From positions 1 through 64,000 of the forward strand of contig WHUZ01000098.1 in NCBI GenBank assembly GCA_015179045.1: a DNA stretch of 64,000 nt, written 5' to 3'. Within the stretch, counting starts at the first letter, position 1, and each line of letters begins with the position of its first letter. The translations under genes were made by a program, and so were the position numbers. Positions 20,286 to 30,504 of the stretch are shown here, piece by piece. The DNA is from Kalaharituber pfeilii. Taxonomy: Eukaryota; Ascomycota; Pezizomycetes; Pezizales; Pezizaceae. The notes beneath the pieces were generated by a model that was not told where the DNA came from, searched no databases, and was given only the letters and a program-made list of their open reading frames with translations.

Positions 20286-21460
20286 CTGTCGCAAACCTGG
20301 GGAGGACCTTGGCATTGCACGTGACCTGGTAAAGGAAGGCCAGAGGAGAGGGTACTAGAAGGTTCGGCGGGTTGACGAACTGGGAGACTAGCAAAAGAGG
20401 AAGTGGGCACTTGAGAATTGCGGGTATATTCAAGAGGGAGGAGGAGGCTTTCTCTGTAGCAACACACAATAGCAATACAATCATCGTTACAAGGTGACAA
20501 GGTTGAAGAACGTCCGATCCACAGACCTCGTTCAATTCCAGTGATTTACTCCTTCCCTCTAGTCCACTTTCCTCCTCGACAGCGCTTTGATCGAAGTCCT
20601 TATCGCTCGCGCCGGGGACAGGCATCTGGGCAACTACCTACAAATACGTCCCCAGATAAGGCAACAACCAAAGCAAACTTCTCTTTTCCAGCAAGGTAGG
20701 CGCTCCAGGGATGGTGCAGCCAATGTAATCAAGCCAACACTTCCTACACTTGCACTTCAGGACCTGCTCAGCCAACCGACTGACCTTATCGACGTCCATG
20801 TCATCGTCCGGCACTTTTCCCTTCTCCCTTCTTCCCACTTAATTTCTGTCCACATATTTCTCATAGTCTCATTGTAGTGCCATCTCGCGGATAATCTTAC
20901 TTTCCCCGGTGATTGCTTGGCCGATTCAACTAGAAGCAACTGGCAGGTTTGTTGATGGCGACACAATGCCCACAAGCTCTGAGGCATGAGTTTATTTGAG
21001 TTACACAGAGCCTCCGTGGCTGCTTGGATGACATCGCCGCGTTGCATCGTCACCTTTCGAGCTTCAACAGGTCATGCTGTCGTTGTGGTTTTGTTCACCA
21101 TTTCTCCAGATCTCCTTGCTGACCTAGTAGATTCTGAGACAGGCGGCTGAGAACCGTTCGCGTTGTAATCGTTGTTGCTTCAATTCTGCAGCCTGGCAGT
21201 TTATAGCTTGAGGTTCACCTTCCAGGCGCTAGAACTCCGCTTCTAAACCCTCGACTTGTGTGTGTAGTTCAGTCAACTCGGCCTTCCTTTCTGCGCATGT
21301 CATTTCTAGTTGCTGGCAAAGAGACCTTCCGATCTCTGTAGGTTTCGCTAGGGTGTAGCGTTGGTTACGCAGTAGTCGCTTTTTTTTATCTTTTTATATC
21401 TTCACTCGCATGCCGTCCTATGGGCTTTGGCGGAAGTAGTCGCTTGCAAACGCTCGTCCT
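20286..21460 (-). pseudogene. LINE-like leader followed by a degenerate coiled-coil frame
   Basis: Read on the minus strand, 21460-21330 resembles the family A 5' leader (GTTTGCAAGCGACTAC, then CTAGCGAAACCTACAGAGATCG). The following frame is not the usual ORF1: CAERKAELTELHTQVEGLEA then a stop, then AAELKQQRLQRERF, a coiled-coil pattern. Further stops lead to a Cys-rich patch LKCKCRKCWLDYIGC near 20740. It may be ORF1 of another LINE lineage. It is dead in this copy and cut by a micro-insertion at 21382-21434. Confidence 0.4.
21382..21434 (-). mobile_element. Micro-retroposon, tail family A (TSD AGTAGTCGCTT)
   Basis: About 40 nt of stem-loop tail plus a short A-rich run, with exact 11-bp duplications at 21371-21381 and 21435-21445. 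Confidence 0.93.
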
Positions 21461-21971
21461 GTCGAAATTGCCCCAATGGTGGGATGCCAGTGCCACAGGG
21501 ATTTCCCGTCAGTCCGGAGCTACTGCTGACATGGACGGCTGGCACATATCCAACGAAGGATGCCGGCAGAAAGAGTGGAGGGCCCGTACATAGATGACCT
21601 TGTACACCTAACCACCGGCAAGATAGTACGATAATGTAGGAGCAACATGAGGACAGTTGAGCGATCGCAACCGAAGAGCTGGAGAAAGACGGCTTCGAAG
21701 TAGAGGGGGAAAAGAAGCAGTGACTCATGTCAGACCGGACGCAGAAGCGGGCATCGAGGCCCTGGGAGCTGTACATGATAGCATGCTCAGCTTCCGAGTG
21801 AATTTTTTTTTTTTTTTTTTTTTTTAATATATCATTACTCGCATGCCGCCTGATAGGCTATGGCGAGGTTTGGTTAAATACATGTATGGTAAATAAAAGA
21901 ACGAAAGGGAAATAAAATTAGCAGAAATTGTCTCCCGTCACTATTCTCGTCCTGCCCAATCCAATAATTCC

Positions 21972-22026
21972 CTCGCCATAGCCCATAGGGCGGCATGCGA
22001 GTAATGATATTAAAAAAAAAAAAAAA
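21972..22026 (+). mobile_element. Micro-retroposon, tail family A (TSD AATCCAATAATTCC)
   Basis: The insert starts at the first base of the stem-loop (CTCGCC...GCGAG), then TAATGATATT and poly(A), and nothing else. Exact 14-bp duplications at 21958-21971 and 22027-22040. It lies antisense inside an older LINE. Confidence 0.96.
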
Positions 22027-22525
22027 AATCCAATAATTCCGCCAGTTTGTCTCAGTCCCCGTCTGTTTTGGGGGGTTTCTTTAAGTCTGCCTCCCCCCCG
22101 GCCATTTCCGTTTCCACACTTCGCATTCGTTGAGCACGTGGGCGGTGTTCTCCAGACTTTTGCCGCACCATCTGCACTCCGGGCTGTTAGTTTTCCCAAT
22201 TTGGTGTCTCCAGTGTCGTAGTCCTTTCTTTGTTGCCCAGGATGCCGGCTAGGGTGGCGACCCTGGTCCCTAAAACGTTGTAGTGGGCGGTATTCTAGGC
22301 GTAATCTGTTTCGTTCGCTCGCTCGTCATGATCTCGCGAGCTGGCGCATGCCTGCTTCTGTGTTTGTCTCGTCTTGATATTGCAGGGCGGTCCTGATTTT
22401 GGCTGCCTTGTCCGCCTCGGTGTTGCCCTTTATGCCTATATGTGATTTCAGCCACATTATCGCCATGTCCAGGTCGCCTCGTGCTGCTCTTTCCTCCCAT
22501 CGGTCCCTCACTAATTGTGCGGGTC

Positions 22526-22584
22526 GCCCTGCCATGGCGAACAGGTGCACGCGGGGTCACGTGACAAGAAAATAATAATTTTTT
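22526..22584 (+). mobile_element. Micro-retroposon, tail family B (TSD TTGTGCGGGTC)
   Basis: Family B tail followed by an A/T-rich run, with exact 11-bp duplications at 22515-22525 and 22585-22595, inside the ORF2 fragment. Confidence 0.9.
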
Positions 22585-23085
22585 TTGTGCGGGTCCCTCG
22601 TGGGTGGGGTCTCCGTCGGCGATTTTCCTCATTTTGGCTATGGCTACTTCGGAGTCCGTGATTATCAGCAGCTCGCCTTCACGAGTGAAATTGCTGTGGG
22701 CAGTATAGGCGAAGCTGGGGCTGGGATGGGGCTGGGATGGAGGGCCAGATGGGGGCCACGAAGCTCAGGCAACTGTACATCTCGATGGTGACCATGAGCT
22801 CAACCAAACTGTACGCGGTAGAACAATGGGTGAGAGTTGAGAAGGGGATGTGAGAACCTTCAATAGTGCGCGGCCCGCAACACCACAGGAGCCATCGTTG
22901 GAGTCGGAGGAAGGTGGATTCGACTGTCGGGTTACAGGATGCGCAGGCGTATATGCACTCTATGCAGACATCAGAGGTCAGCTTGCGCGCGACAGAATGC
23001 TTTGCCGGAAAGGATTGCAGAATTGTGTGCTGCGATGGGATTAGGAGGGAATAAGGGGTGCCTGGGTGTATAACCGGAGAACCAG

Positions 23086-23090
<5 letters not shown>

Positions 23091-23126
<36 letters not shown>

Positions 23127-23173
23127 AATCACCTAACCCCGCTTGTAGCTCGTGGCCATGGCAGGGTCCGTGG
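23091..23173 (-). mobile_element. Micro-retroposon, tail family B (TSD CAGAGGTT)
   Basis: Family B tail with a long poly(T/A) run, 8-bp duplications at 23083-23090 and 23174-23181. Confidence 0.85.
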
Positions 23174-23461
23174 CAGAGGTTGATGGATGACAGGGAAAGT
23201 CCATATGCTTGAGAAAGGTTGTAATAGGAAACGATGGCGCCTGAATGTGGTAACTGTGTTGCGGCAGCAACCGAGGACCTAGGCAACAAGGAGGCGCCCC
23301 GATATCGACAGTCAGGTACTGTGAGAATGTCTTCCGCGGAATTCCAGCAAGCCAGGTTTGGGTAGCCTCCAGAGTAGCGAAGGAAATGAAGGTGGAGCTG
23401 GAAGTGTCGGTGAAGGGATATGGGTATTGACGGAATTGAGATGGCAGGGCGACCAAAATTT

Positions 23462-23693
23462 TCAGCCTCCCCTGCCAGGAGGAGTTCGTAGCATCACAGG
23501 GGATTCCGCGTTGCACAAGGCAGAGGTTTTTTTTTTTTTTTTTTTTTATATTTCATTACTCGCATGCCGCCCTGTGGGCTATGGCGGGGTACAAGGCAGA
23601 GAGAAGGGAAAGTAGGCATCGATTTATGACGGTGGAGAGCTGCGCGACAGCCAGTGAAGTACTCACATCTGTCGACAGAAAGGGGTCAGCCAT
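23462..23693 (-). pseudogene. Small unknown frame interrupted by a micro-retroposon
   Basis: On the minus strand a frame begins MADPFLSTDVSTSLAV at 23693, reaches the insertion at 23590-23526, and continues in frame from 23514 to a TGA at 23462 if the insert and one duplication copy are disregarded (51 residues). An overlapping frame downstream (to about 23180) has protein-like composition (FRQYPYPFTDTSSSTFISF). It may be one broken gene. No domain is recognised. Confidence 0.35.
23526..23590 (-). mobile_element. Micro-retroposon, tail family A (TSD ACAAGGCAGAG)
   Basis: Stem-loop tail plus poly(A) only. Exact 11-bp duplications at 23515-23525 and 23591-23601. Confidence 0.95.
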
Positions 23694-23711
23694 TGTGTGT
23701 CAAGGGCGTGC

Positions 23712-24298
23712 TTTTTTTTTTTTCTTTTTTTTTTAATTTCATTACTCGCATGCCGCCTAACAGGCTATGGCGAGAAATTAGATACATGATGGGTAAATAA
23801 AAGAGAAAGAGAATGAGGATATGTAGAGGGGTAAAGAATAACAAAATTGACGAATAAAGGAAATTACTCTGCCGCCCAGTCTAAAACCTCCGCCAGCATG
23901 TCTCCTTCCCCTTCTGCCTTCGTTGGCTGCTTCAACCCCATCTCCCCTCTCGGTAGTCTCTTCTTCCATGCCTCACACTCATTCATAATGTGCGCAAAGT
24001 TCTCGAGGGCTTTGCCACACCACCTACACTCCGGTGATTCGTCCTTCCCTATCTGATGTCTCCTCTGCCGCAGACCTTTGTTCCTGCGAGCGTGGCTACC
24101 CTCCTCCTCTTCCCCAGGTATTCCAGTGGCCGGTACGACAGCTGTAGCCTTTTCCTCTCACCGGCCCTGCATGCTTTGGCGTATTGCCGCATGCCTGCCT
24201 CGGTAACCGCCTCATCCTGGTATTGCAGTACCGTGCCGATCTTCGCCGCCATATCTGCCCTGGTGTTGCCTTCCACGCCTTTGTGTGCCCTGACCCAC
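23712..24298 (-). mobile_element. LINE 3' end, ORF2 C-terminus, tail family A (TSD GGGCGTGC)
   Basis: 8-bp duplications at 23704-23711 and 24299-24306. Minus-strand coding: RAHKGVEGNTRADMAAK, LQLSYRPLEYLGKRRRVATL, a small deletion in the LAGILGNKGL region, then a Cys/His motif near 24040-23990 and ending LAEVLDWAAE at about 23865. The inner stem of the tail is GCCT/AGGC. Confidence 0.85.
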
Positions 24299-25020
24299 GG
24301 GCGTGCGTTCAATGCGTGAAGGGATGGGGGCGAAGGAAGGCTGTGGAGGTGAACCCATGAGGCTTTCTGCACGAACGGACAAAATAGTCCTCATGTTTGA
24401 CACCCCGCTCTCGTCACCACACACAAAAAAAATTCTGGCAAGGGTAGCCAAGCACCGGTGAGCTCAAACCTGAAACGGGTGGCTGTGCCACATTAGTGAC
24501 CTTTAGCTGGAGTGGTTATGACAATAAAACTTAGATTATTTCCGGCCTCTAACCAAGTTATCTGTGTACAAAATACTAGTTCGCGCACTATGGATGCCTG
24601 TAGAGTTAGACGTCAGAGGGCTTGAGATACCTCCTGTAGAGGGATTCAGGCTCGAGTCGAACAACCCTGATCATTATGGCGAGGAACACTGCAGCGCCCT
24701 GGGCCCCAGCACACAGTGCATGATGTCCATGGTTGCTGATGTACAGTCTAACCTTGCTATACCGGATGGCCTCTGATTCGGACAACCGATTCTCATACAA
24801 ATTGCCCTTGCTATACCGGACACATTAATGCTAATACATCTTAGACTACCCCAGTTTACCACTTAGTCTGGTTGTTTACCACTCTGTTGCCGTCACTGCT
24901 ACCGCTACTGCTGCCATTACTGCTGCCATTGCTGCCATCGATGAAACTGCTGTTACTGCTGCTATCACTTGCTATTGCTGCTGCCACCTCTGCTGCCACC
25001 TCTGCTACCACCATCGCTGT
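24299..25020. other. Unassigned DNA with a dispersed repeat, a pogo-like end and CTG-rich triplets
   Basis: 24690-24745 resembles 10599-10655. 24745-24830 has CAGTCTAACCTTGCTATACC and a second TTGCTATACCGGACAC, typical of pogo/mariner terminal repeats. 24890-25018 is rich in CTG/CTGCCA triplets. Confidence 0.45.
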
Positions 25021-25930
25021 CCTGCCAAGCCAAAACGCAGCCACCTAAGCGACCAAGAGGCCGAAAAAATTGCCTCAACCACCACAACTGGTACACCAGC
25101 AGGCAGCGCGCCCACCAAAATCCCCCACCAAAACCGTCGAACCCCCGACGCGCCTTCCTTTTTGTTTTTCCTAACTTAGGGCATTCGCTGGCTGAGAAAG
25201 AAGACAACACTGGTCGAGGAAGGAAAGAAGACCAGTTCGGTGGTATTATATCTGGAGAAGCCGACAGAGGTGGAGAAAGTGAGACTTGGAGGACGTTGGA
25301 TGAGAGTGGACCAGTACGAATGGGACAGGGGACGGAAGTAGGACGGACGGACTGGCCCTCTGAGTTTTAGATATTTCCCTTTCCCGCATCACGTAGGACT
25401 ACCGCGGGCAACACATGTAGCTAGTGGGTGCAATCGTTTTGACTTCTTTTACTTTCATTAATAAAGACCCTCGCCATAGCCCGTAGGGCGGCATGCGAGT
25501 AATGAAATAAAAAAAAAAAAAAAAGAACCCCCGACGCACGCCCCAAGCAACCACAACAAAACCAAGAAGGTCTCAACCCTCCCGACGAAACCCGATGTCC
25601 ACACCAAAACCGGCATCGTTGTACACGGCGTAGCCCTGAGGAAGGATTTGGGCAACGTACGACGATGGCTGTCCTCGGACAACAAAGACCTGAAGAAGAT
25701 CGTCGGGATCCGTTGGCTTAGAAAGAAGGACGCGCTAATCGGACAAGGGAAAAAGACCAGCTCCATAGCGGTATACTTGGAGGACCAACAGAACATTGAC
25801 AAGGTGCGACTCGGAGGAAGATGGGCCAGTACGAGGCTGAAAGAGGACGGAGATGAGTTAGACGGCTGGCCGCTCCCCTCGCAATACAATGTGAACCGCG
25901 GGCATCATGTGCACAAATTTAGTTGGTTTT
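25020..25930 (+). mobile_element. ORF1-type LINE derivative with a younger ORF1-type copy nested inside
   Basis: The older copy encodes a Pro-rich linker (about 25030-25151), then after the nested insert 25525-25862 (GIVVHGVALRKDLGNVRRWL, KIVGIRWLRKKDALIGQGKK, VRLGGRWASTRLKEDGDELD). Its 3' UTR contains AACCGCGGGCATCATGT (25892-25908). Its own tail is lost where a minus-strand insertion begins. Confidence 0.75.
25152..25524 (+). mobile_element. Nested ORF1-type LINE derivative (TSD GAACCCCCGACGC)
   Basis: Exact 13-bp duplications at 25139-25151 and 25525-25537. The body is the last ORF1 codons (WLRKKTTLVEEGKKTSSVV ... YEWDRGRK, stop near 25340), the motif ACCGCGGGCAACACATGTA, the stem-loop (about 25467-25498) and poly(A). 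Confidence 0.92.
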
Positions 25931-26060
25931 TCTTTTCCTTTTTTTTTTTTTTTATATCAATACTCGCATGCCGCCCTGAGGGCTATAACGAGAATCCAAG
26001 ATAACAAATACAAAGAAAGTAGTAACAGAACTAATAAACGAATCTCACAGAATGCACTGC
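25931..26060 (-). mobile_element. Short family A insertion, 3' UTR only
   Basis: Poly(T) at about 25939-25953, then the stem-loop complement and UTR-like sequence. No duplication was found, and the 5' limit is approximate. Confidence 0.6.
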
Positions 26061-26119
26061 CCTCATTATTGTAGATGAAAACAAACGGACAAAAACGAAG
26101 GCATACCACACGACCTTCT

Positions 26120-26187
26120 CCCGTTTTTTTTTGTTTTGTTTTTAGTCACGTAACCCTGCATACAGGCTACCATCCTATGGCAGGGAA
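26120..26187 (-). mobile_element. Micro-retroposon, tail subfamily B2 (TSD ACCTTCT)
   Basis: Duplications ACCTTCT at 26113-26119 and 26188-26194. The tail differs from B in its inner stem (CATAGGATGG...CCTGTATG), and its outer stem is fully paired (CCCTGC with GCAGGG). Confidence 0.8.
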
Positions 26188-26526
26188 ACCTTCTACAGTA
26201 TTATGGGCATGATAATTCCACTCGTACAAACACGAATTACAGGTAAACCTGGCTATTATGAAGGCCAAGAATCTGACCGATTTTCTTCACTATAACCAGT
26301 TTTCACCATAGCGAGGGCACATTCTTTACCTGTGTAGACAAAGAAGCTCGCCCATCCCTTCACTACAGCCAGGGTCACCCGTATGTCACTTCCTCTTAAT
26401 TCGAATCTCGCAAACTTCCCCATCCCCTGATTTACGGGCTCAACATAGTCATTTCCCCGACATTCCCTAACCTTTGTCCTAGAGTTACTTTATGTATCAC
26501 AATCGCCCGATCGGTACCGCTAATCT
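26188..26526. other. Unassigned DNA with mariner/pogo-like relic
   Basis: 26235-26315 (GGTAAACCTGGCTATTATGA, then CACTATAACCAG and CACCATAGCGAGGGCAC) resembles decayed pogo/mariner ends. Confidence 0.35.
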
Positions 26527-26594
26527 ATGACCCTCGGATCGAGAGGGGCTGGTAATGGCGGAGGTGGTGGTGGCGGAGTTGATGGTGGCGGAGC

Positions 26595-26598
<4 letters not shown>

Positions 26599-26628
<30 letters not shown>

Positions 26629-27060
26629 TTCATTACTCGCATGCCGCCCTATGGGCTATGGCGAGGGTTTAATTTAAGCTAAGAACAACAAAGGAAATAA
26701 GTCAGTACATAATGCCCGCGGTTTACATGGTATTGCGGGGGGAAGCGGTCAGTAGGTCCGAATCATCTCCGTCCTCTTTCAGTCTCGTACTGGCTCGCCT
26801 TGAGCCATCTCCCTCCGTGTCGCACCTTGTCCATGTCTTGTTTCTCTTCCAAGTAAACTACTATGGAACTTGTCTTTTTACCCTCTCCGACGAGTATGTC
26901 TTTTTTCCTTAACCATCGGATTCCGATGATTTTCTTCATGTCTTTGTTGTCTTCGGACAGCCATCTCCTGACATTGCCGAGATCCCTTCTCAAGGCTATG
27001 CCATGTATGACGAGTCCGACTTTGTTTTCATGAGCAGGCTTTGTCGGAGGTTTGTCTAAG
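26599..27060 (-). mobile_element. ORF1-type LINE derivative, 5'-truncated (TSD GGTGGCGGAGCTGAT)
   Basis: Exact 15-bp duplications at 26584-26598 and 27061-27075. Minus-strand coding from about 27040: GLVIHGIALRRDLGNVRRWL, KIIGIRWLRKKDILVGEGKK, YETERGRR, stop at 26763. Then AACCGCGGGCATTATGTA, the stem-loop and poly(A). The coding fragment is intact, so it is fairly young. Confidence 0.93.
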
Positions 27061-27225
27061 GGTGGCGGAGCTGATGGCGCAGTGGTGGCGGAGGTTACAT
27101 GGATATATTGTGCGCTAGCTTTGTCGCTCCCGGCTTTCTCGGAAATTTATAATGCTTTTCTGGAGTCTATAATGTGTTCAATGTCTGAGGGCAGCTCGTA
27201 TGTCCGGAAGGTTTATCTGCTCGTT

Positions 27226-27476
27226 TTGAAGGGGAAGGAGACAAGCTAAGGGAGATATTAGAGTGGGCAGGGCGAGACTAGTGGTCGTTCACTTTCCTTC
27301 ACGTCGGAGATGTCTACTATTGTTGTTATTATTGTTGTTATTCGCATTCCCACTTCCCCTTCACACATGAATTTCCGGGGATCTTTACCTACACTTAGCT
27401 TTCTCTATATTCTGTAACTAAACATCGCCATAGCCCTTAGGGCGGCAAGCGATTAATGATATAAAAAAAAAAAAAA
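27226..27476 (+). mobile_element. LINE 3' end, ORF2 terminal codons (TSD TTATCTGCTCGTT)
   Basis: Exact 13-bp duplications at 27213-27225 and 27477-27489. It codes KLREILEWAGRD and stop, then 3' UTR, a stem-loop with ATCGC/GCGAT (27423-27453) and poly(A). Confidence 0.93.
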
Positions 27477-27607
27477 TTATCTGCTCGTTGGTGTTGGTGT
27501 GGAGCAGGCTCCGGACCCGGTACTGGTTCGACAAATTGTAGCACTGCATGCAAAAAAGGTCGTTGGTTCTGGCATTGCAATCCCTGGGTCGGTTCCTTTA
27601 AGTGTAT

Positions 27608-28612
27608 TTTTTATATATATCATTATCGCATGCCGCCTTAAAGGCTATGGCGATTTAAGTACATAAGGAATGAAAGAAAAAAATGACAGGTAGTTACATG
27701 TGGGGCCCGCGGTGCTCAGTTTTTTTTTTTTTTATATCATTAATCGCATGCCCCCCAATTGGGTTATGGTGATGTCTAGATACAGTTGCTAATAAAAGAA
27801 AAGAAGATGAAACTGAAATGAATAAAATGAAAGGGTGAAAGGTAGATGAAATAGCTAGAGTTGATGCCCGTTCCTGAACTCCGTCACTGTCCTGCCCATT
27901 CCAGTATGTCTAGCAATCTATCCCTGTCTTCGTCTGACCCGTTTCGTTCGTCGCTTCTCAGGCGGCATAGGTCCTCGACGCCTCTCGGGCATCTCTGTTT
28001 CTATGCCCTGCACTGAGTCAGTCAAGAAGTCACGCTTTCGAGGGGAAAGAATTAATTGATTGCAGAAGTAATCTCTAGTATGTACAGGACCCGTGACCTA
28101 TATGTCCCTCGCAGCAACCTTCACAATTGCCACAGTAAAAACTTTTCAAAACGCCACAGTCAACCATCAGTCAAACCGCCGGCCTATAATCCCTCCATGT
28201 TGGTGCTAGGATTACGCCGTCGGTTCAACAGTCAGGACGTGCTGGGTGGTCTCGATGTCTTCACCGCAACAGCGACATTCCGGGCTGTGCGGTGCTCATT
28301 TGTGATGCGGGTGGAGCAGTCAGTTGGTCCTATCTGCGGCGCCTGTCGGACTCGTACTGAGTGACCCTCAACCATATCCCTCCCAGCCGTACCCTTTCTA
28401 TCTCGATGTTTTCCTCCAAGTACACCACCGCTGAGCTCGTCTTCTTTCCTTCTTCTATCAGCATTGCCCTCCGTCTCCACCACATGATCCCAACTGTTTT
28501 GCCCAGTCCTTTATTGTCTTCCTCCACCGATCTTCGACTTTCCCCAGATCCTTTCTCAAAGCTATTCCGTGTACTACGATGCCGGATTTTGAAGTTGTGG
28601 CATCGGGAGCGG
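27608..28612 (-). mobile_element. ORF1-type LINE derivative carrying a nested ORF2-type insertion (TSD CTTTAAGTGTAT)
   Basis: Exact 12-bp duplications at 27596-27607 and 28613-28624. Minus-strand ORF1 C-terminus at about 28600-28330 (KSGIVVHGIALRKDLGK; MLIEEGKKTSSAVVYLEENI; LGGIWLRVTQYESDRRRR). The 3' UTR motif CACCGCGGGCCCCACATGTA is split by the nested insert. The stem-loop at 27626-27656 combines two compensated pairs (ATCGC/GCGAT and GCCT/AGGC). Confidence 0.92.
27719..28288 (-). mobile_element. Nested LINE 3' end, ORF2 type (TSD GCGGTGCTCA)
   Basis: Exact 10-bp duplications at 27709-27718 and 28289-28298. Minus strand shows ECRCCGEDIETTQHVL (Cys/His motif start) followed by stops, a long degenerate region, a decayed stem-loop (about 27742-27772) and poly(A). 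Confidence 0.85.
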
Positions 28613-28779
28613 CTTTAAGTGTATGACTGTAATTGAGGTTGTGAGCCCCTCACCATTCAGGGTTTTCCCCTGGCTCTCCTGTAGTAGCTGATGGCCCCTA
28701 TTTTGAGCGCTCCGAATTTAATGCAAATCCATAGCATAGACCCTGCCTCTTCCAAAATGGTCTTAAAATCATTCCCAAC

Positions 28780-29474
28780 TCACATCTACCCTATCCAGCT
28801 CCTCTAAAACGATATCCCAAGATAGTGTCCCATCCTGAACTAAAAGCCACTACAGAGATTAGGACACCACGTGAAGTCGATGGCTGGACTGTTGGGTGGC
28901 AAAGGCTTGAGAGCATGGCGTTACAAAATAGATAAAGCCGACGGACCAGAGTGCCGATGGTGCGGGGAAAGTGAAGAGATGACGGCTCACCTACTGGAAG
29001 AATACAGGGTATGGCGAAGATTCTGGCCGGGGGCGGGGAGGACATCATGACTCCCTCTAAAGGAACCGACAAAGATAAGGATCCATAAATGACGCTGATG
29101 AGACGGTTTGACGAATAAAAGAGGGGGGGGGGACTTCCTTACGTTACTTCACTATCTCACTTTCAAAGATGAAGGGGAGGGTCTCCGGGGAGTGATGGGA
29201 ATCTTGGAATGGGCGAGGGGTTAGTCCCGGGGATAGATGTGCGATGGATTTACTTCTATTTTTTCGTACTTGTACTTTGTTTTGATGTAACTAGGCCTCG
29301 CCATAGCCCACAGGGCGGCACGCGAGTAATGATATATATATAAAAAAAAAAAATTCTCACTTTCACACTATCTCACTTCTTTAATTTCCTTACAATGTAC
29401 GTATAATTCGCCATAGCCCATAGGGCGGCACGCGAACAATGATATAAAAAAAAAAAAAAAAAAAAAAAAATTAC
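28780..29474 (+). mobile_element. LINE 3' end, ORF2 type, tail family A, with nested copy
   Basis: Coding 28870-29050: MAGLLGGKGLRAWRYKIDKA, ECRWCGESEEMTAHLLEEY (last Cys lost). Stops follow. The stem-loop at 29407-29436 carries a third compensated form (TTCGC with GCGAA). Poly(A) ends at about 29470. A related ORF2 end is nested at 29166-29354. Confidence 0.8.
29166..29354 (+). mobile_element. Nested LINE 3' end (TSD TCTCACTTTCA)
   Basis: Exact 11-bp duplications at 29155-29165 and 29355-29365. Last ORF2 codons DEGEGLRGVMGILEWARG and stop, then UTR, stem-loop and poly(A). Nearly identical to 43935-44114, so same subfamily. Confidence 0.92.
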
Positions 29475-29947
29475 TATTCTATGGGTTTATCTCTGCTGCC
29501 CCGAACGCTTAGAATTTGATCACCACCAATCAGGAATATACAGTGTTCTTGAGTGGCAACCTGATTCGCGGAAGATACCGACCTGTTCACAAACAAAGGC
29601 AAATAACCGTTAAGGATAGTGAGAATCAGTCCTTCAGGTTAGCGTGCTTCGATAGTTTCTTCTCGCAATATATGCAGCACGCTATACCCTTGATGTAGTG
29701 CCGCTACGTTAGGCAAGCTACGAGCATCAAGCCAACGCGTCATATGAGCACGAGCCACCACTTTGACAATCGGGTAACACATATAGCAAAAGTTCCAATT
29801 ATGCTTGTTCCTCTTTCTCACTTCCTTTCGGTCGAAGTCTGCATCATCCCTTTGTCGCATCTGAATTGACATTTCCACATCACATCATCTAGCAGAAATA
29901 CCTGCCACTGGAGTGCTGGAATTGGACGTTGGCAACTACGCTAGTGC

Positions 29948-30065
29948 GACTCTCGCCATAACCCAACTGGGCGGCATACAATCACAAGTAATGATGTATA
30001 AAGCAGTAACAATTTCGCCCACAGGCGGCATGTGAGCAAAGATATAAAAAAAAAAGGAAAAAAAG
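29948..30065 (+). mobile_element. Two decayed family A tails
   Basis: The first (CTCGCCATAACCC ... GCGGCATACAATC) is the counterpart of 15473. A second (TTCGCCCACAGGCGGCATG ... AGATAT plus poly(A) to 30065) is present only here. Confidence 0.6.
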
Positions 30066-30504
30066 TAAGGGTTGTAAACACCTTAATTCCCATTGCCGCC
30101 ATGCTCAGTTCCTCTACCATACAGGTCTCCGCCGCGGCGACCCGGCCAAGATCCGGCAGCATCGCCCACGTTTCGGTAAAATCCGTCTTCCCCCATTGAA
30201 AAGATATCGATCTTCCCGACCTAACCTGCATGCAACATAATTTCCCCTCTTAATAAGATACTGATCTCCCTGTATGACAGTTACCAGCTGAAACAAAGGT
30301 TCTGAATGTAGAAATCCCATCCCCCCAGATGACCAGCAAAGCATATCTGAGGCTGGGAAAGACAATCCAACAACTTGCTGCTTGCACGTTAGTTCTAGGT
30401 ATTTAGAGGCCTGGTTTACTCTCCACTAGATTCATGATCACCCTTCACGACAGTCCTTGCCTCCTGCCCTGGAAGGATTCATCTGCTCTGAACATTCGTC
30501 CTGA

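Larger units (their letters stand above)
21805..22681 (-). mobile_element. LINE 3' end with RNase H domain, tail family A, two nested insertions
   Basis: Duplications CGAGTGAATT/CGAGTGAAATT at 21795-21804 and 22682-22692 bound the element. Minus-strand coding from about 22680: TDSEVAIAKM (first catalytic Asp of RNase H), LKSHIGIKGNTEADKAAK (HxGxxGNxxAD), then RNRLRLEYRPLQR and the Cys/His region at about 22190-22130. Frameshifts occur downstream. The 3' UTR and stem-loop (inner stem GCCT with AGGC, a compensated change) lie at 21838-21870. Nested: 21972-22026 and 22526-22584. Confidence 0.85.
26527..28626 (+). pseudogene. Glycine-rich reading frame split by three LINE insertions
   Basis: If the three insertions and one copy of each target-site duplication are disregarded, a frame of 113 codons runs from ATG at 26527 to TGA at 28624-28626. 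Segments: 26527-26598 (MTLGSRGAGNGGGGG...), 27076-27225 (VVAEVTWIYCALALSLPAF, SSYVRKVYLLV), 27490-27607 (VGVEQAPDPVLVRQIVALH, AKKVVGSGIAIPGS). The frame is kept across all three junctions, which supports a former gene. A GTATGA donor overlaps the stop, so further exons are possible. No domain is recognised. Coding status is inferred. Confidence 0.5.
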
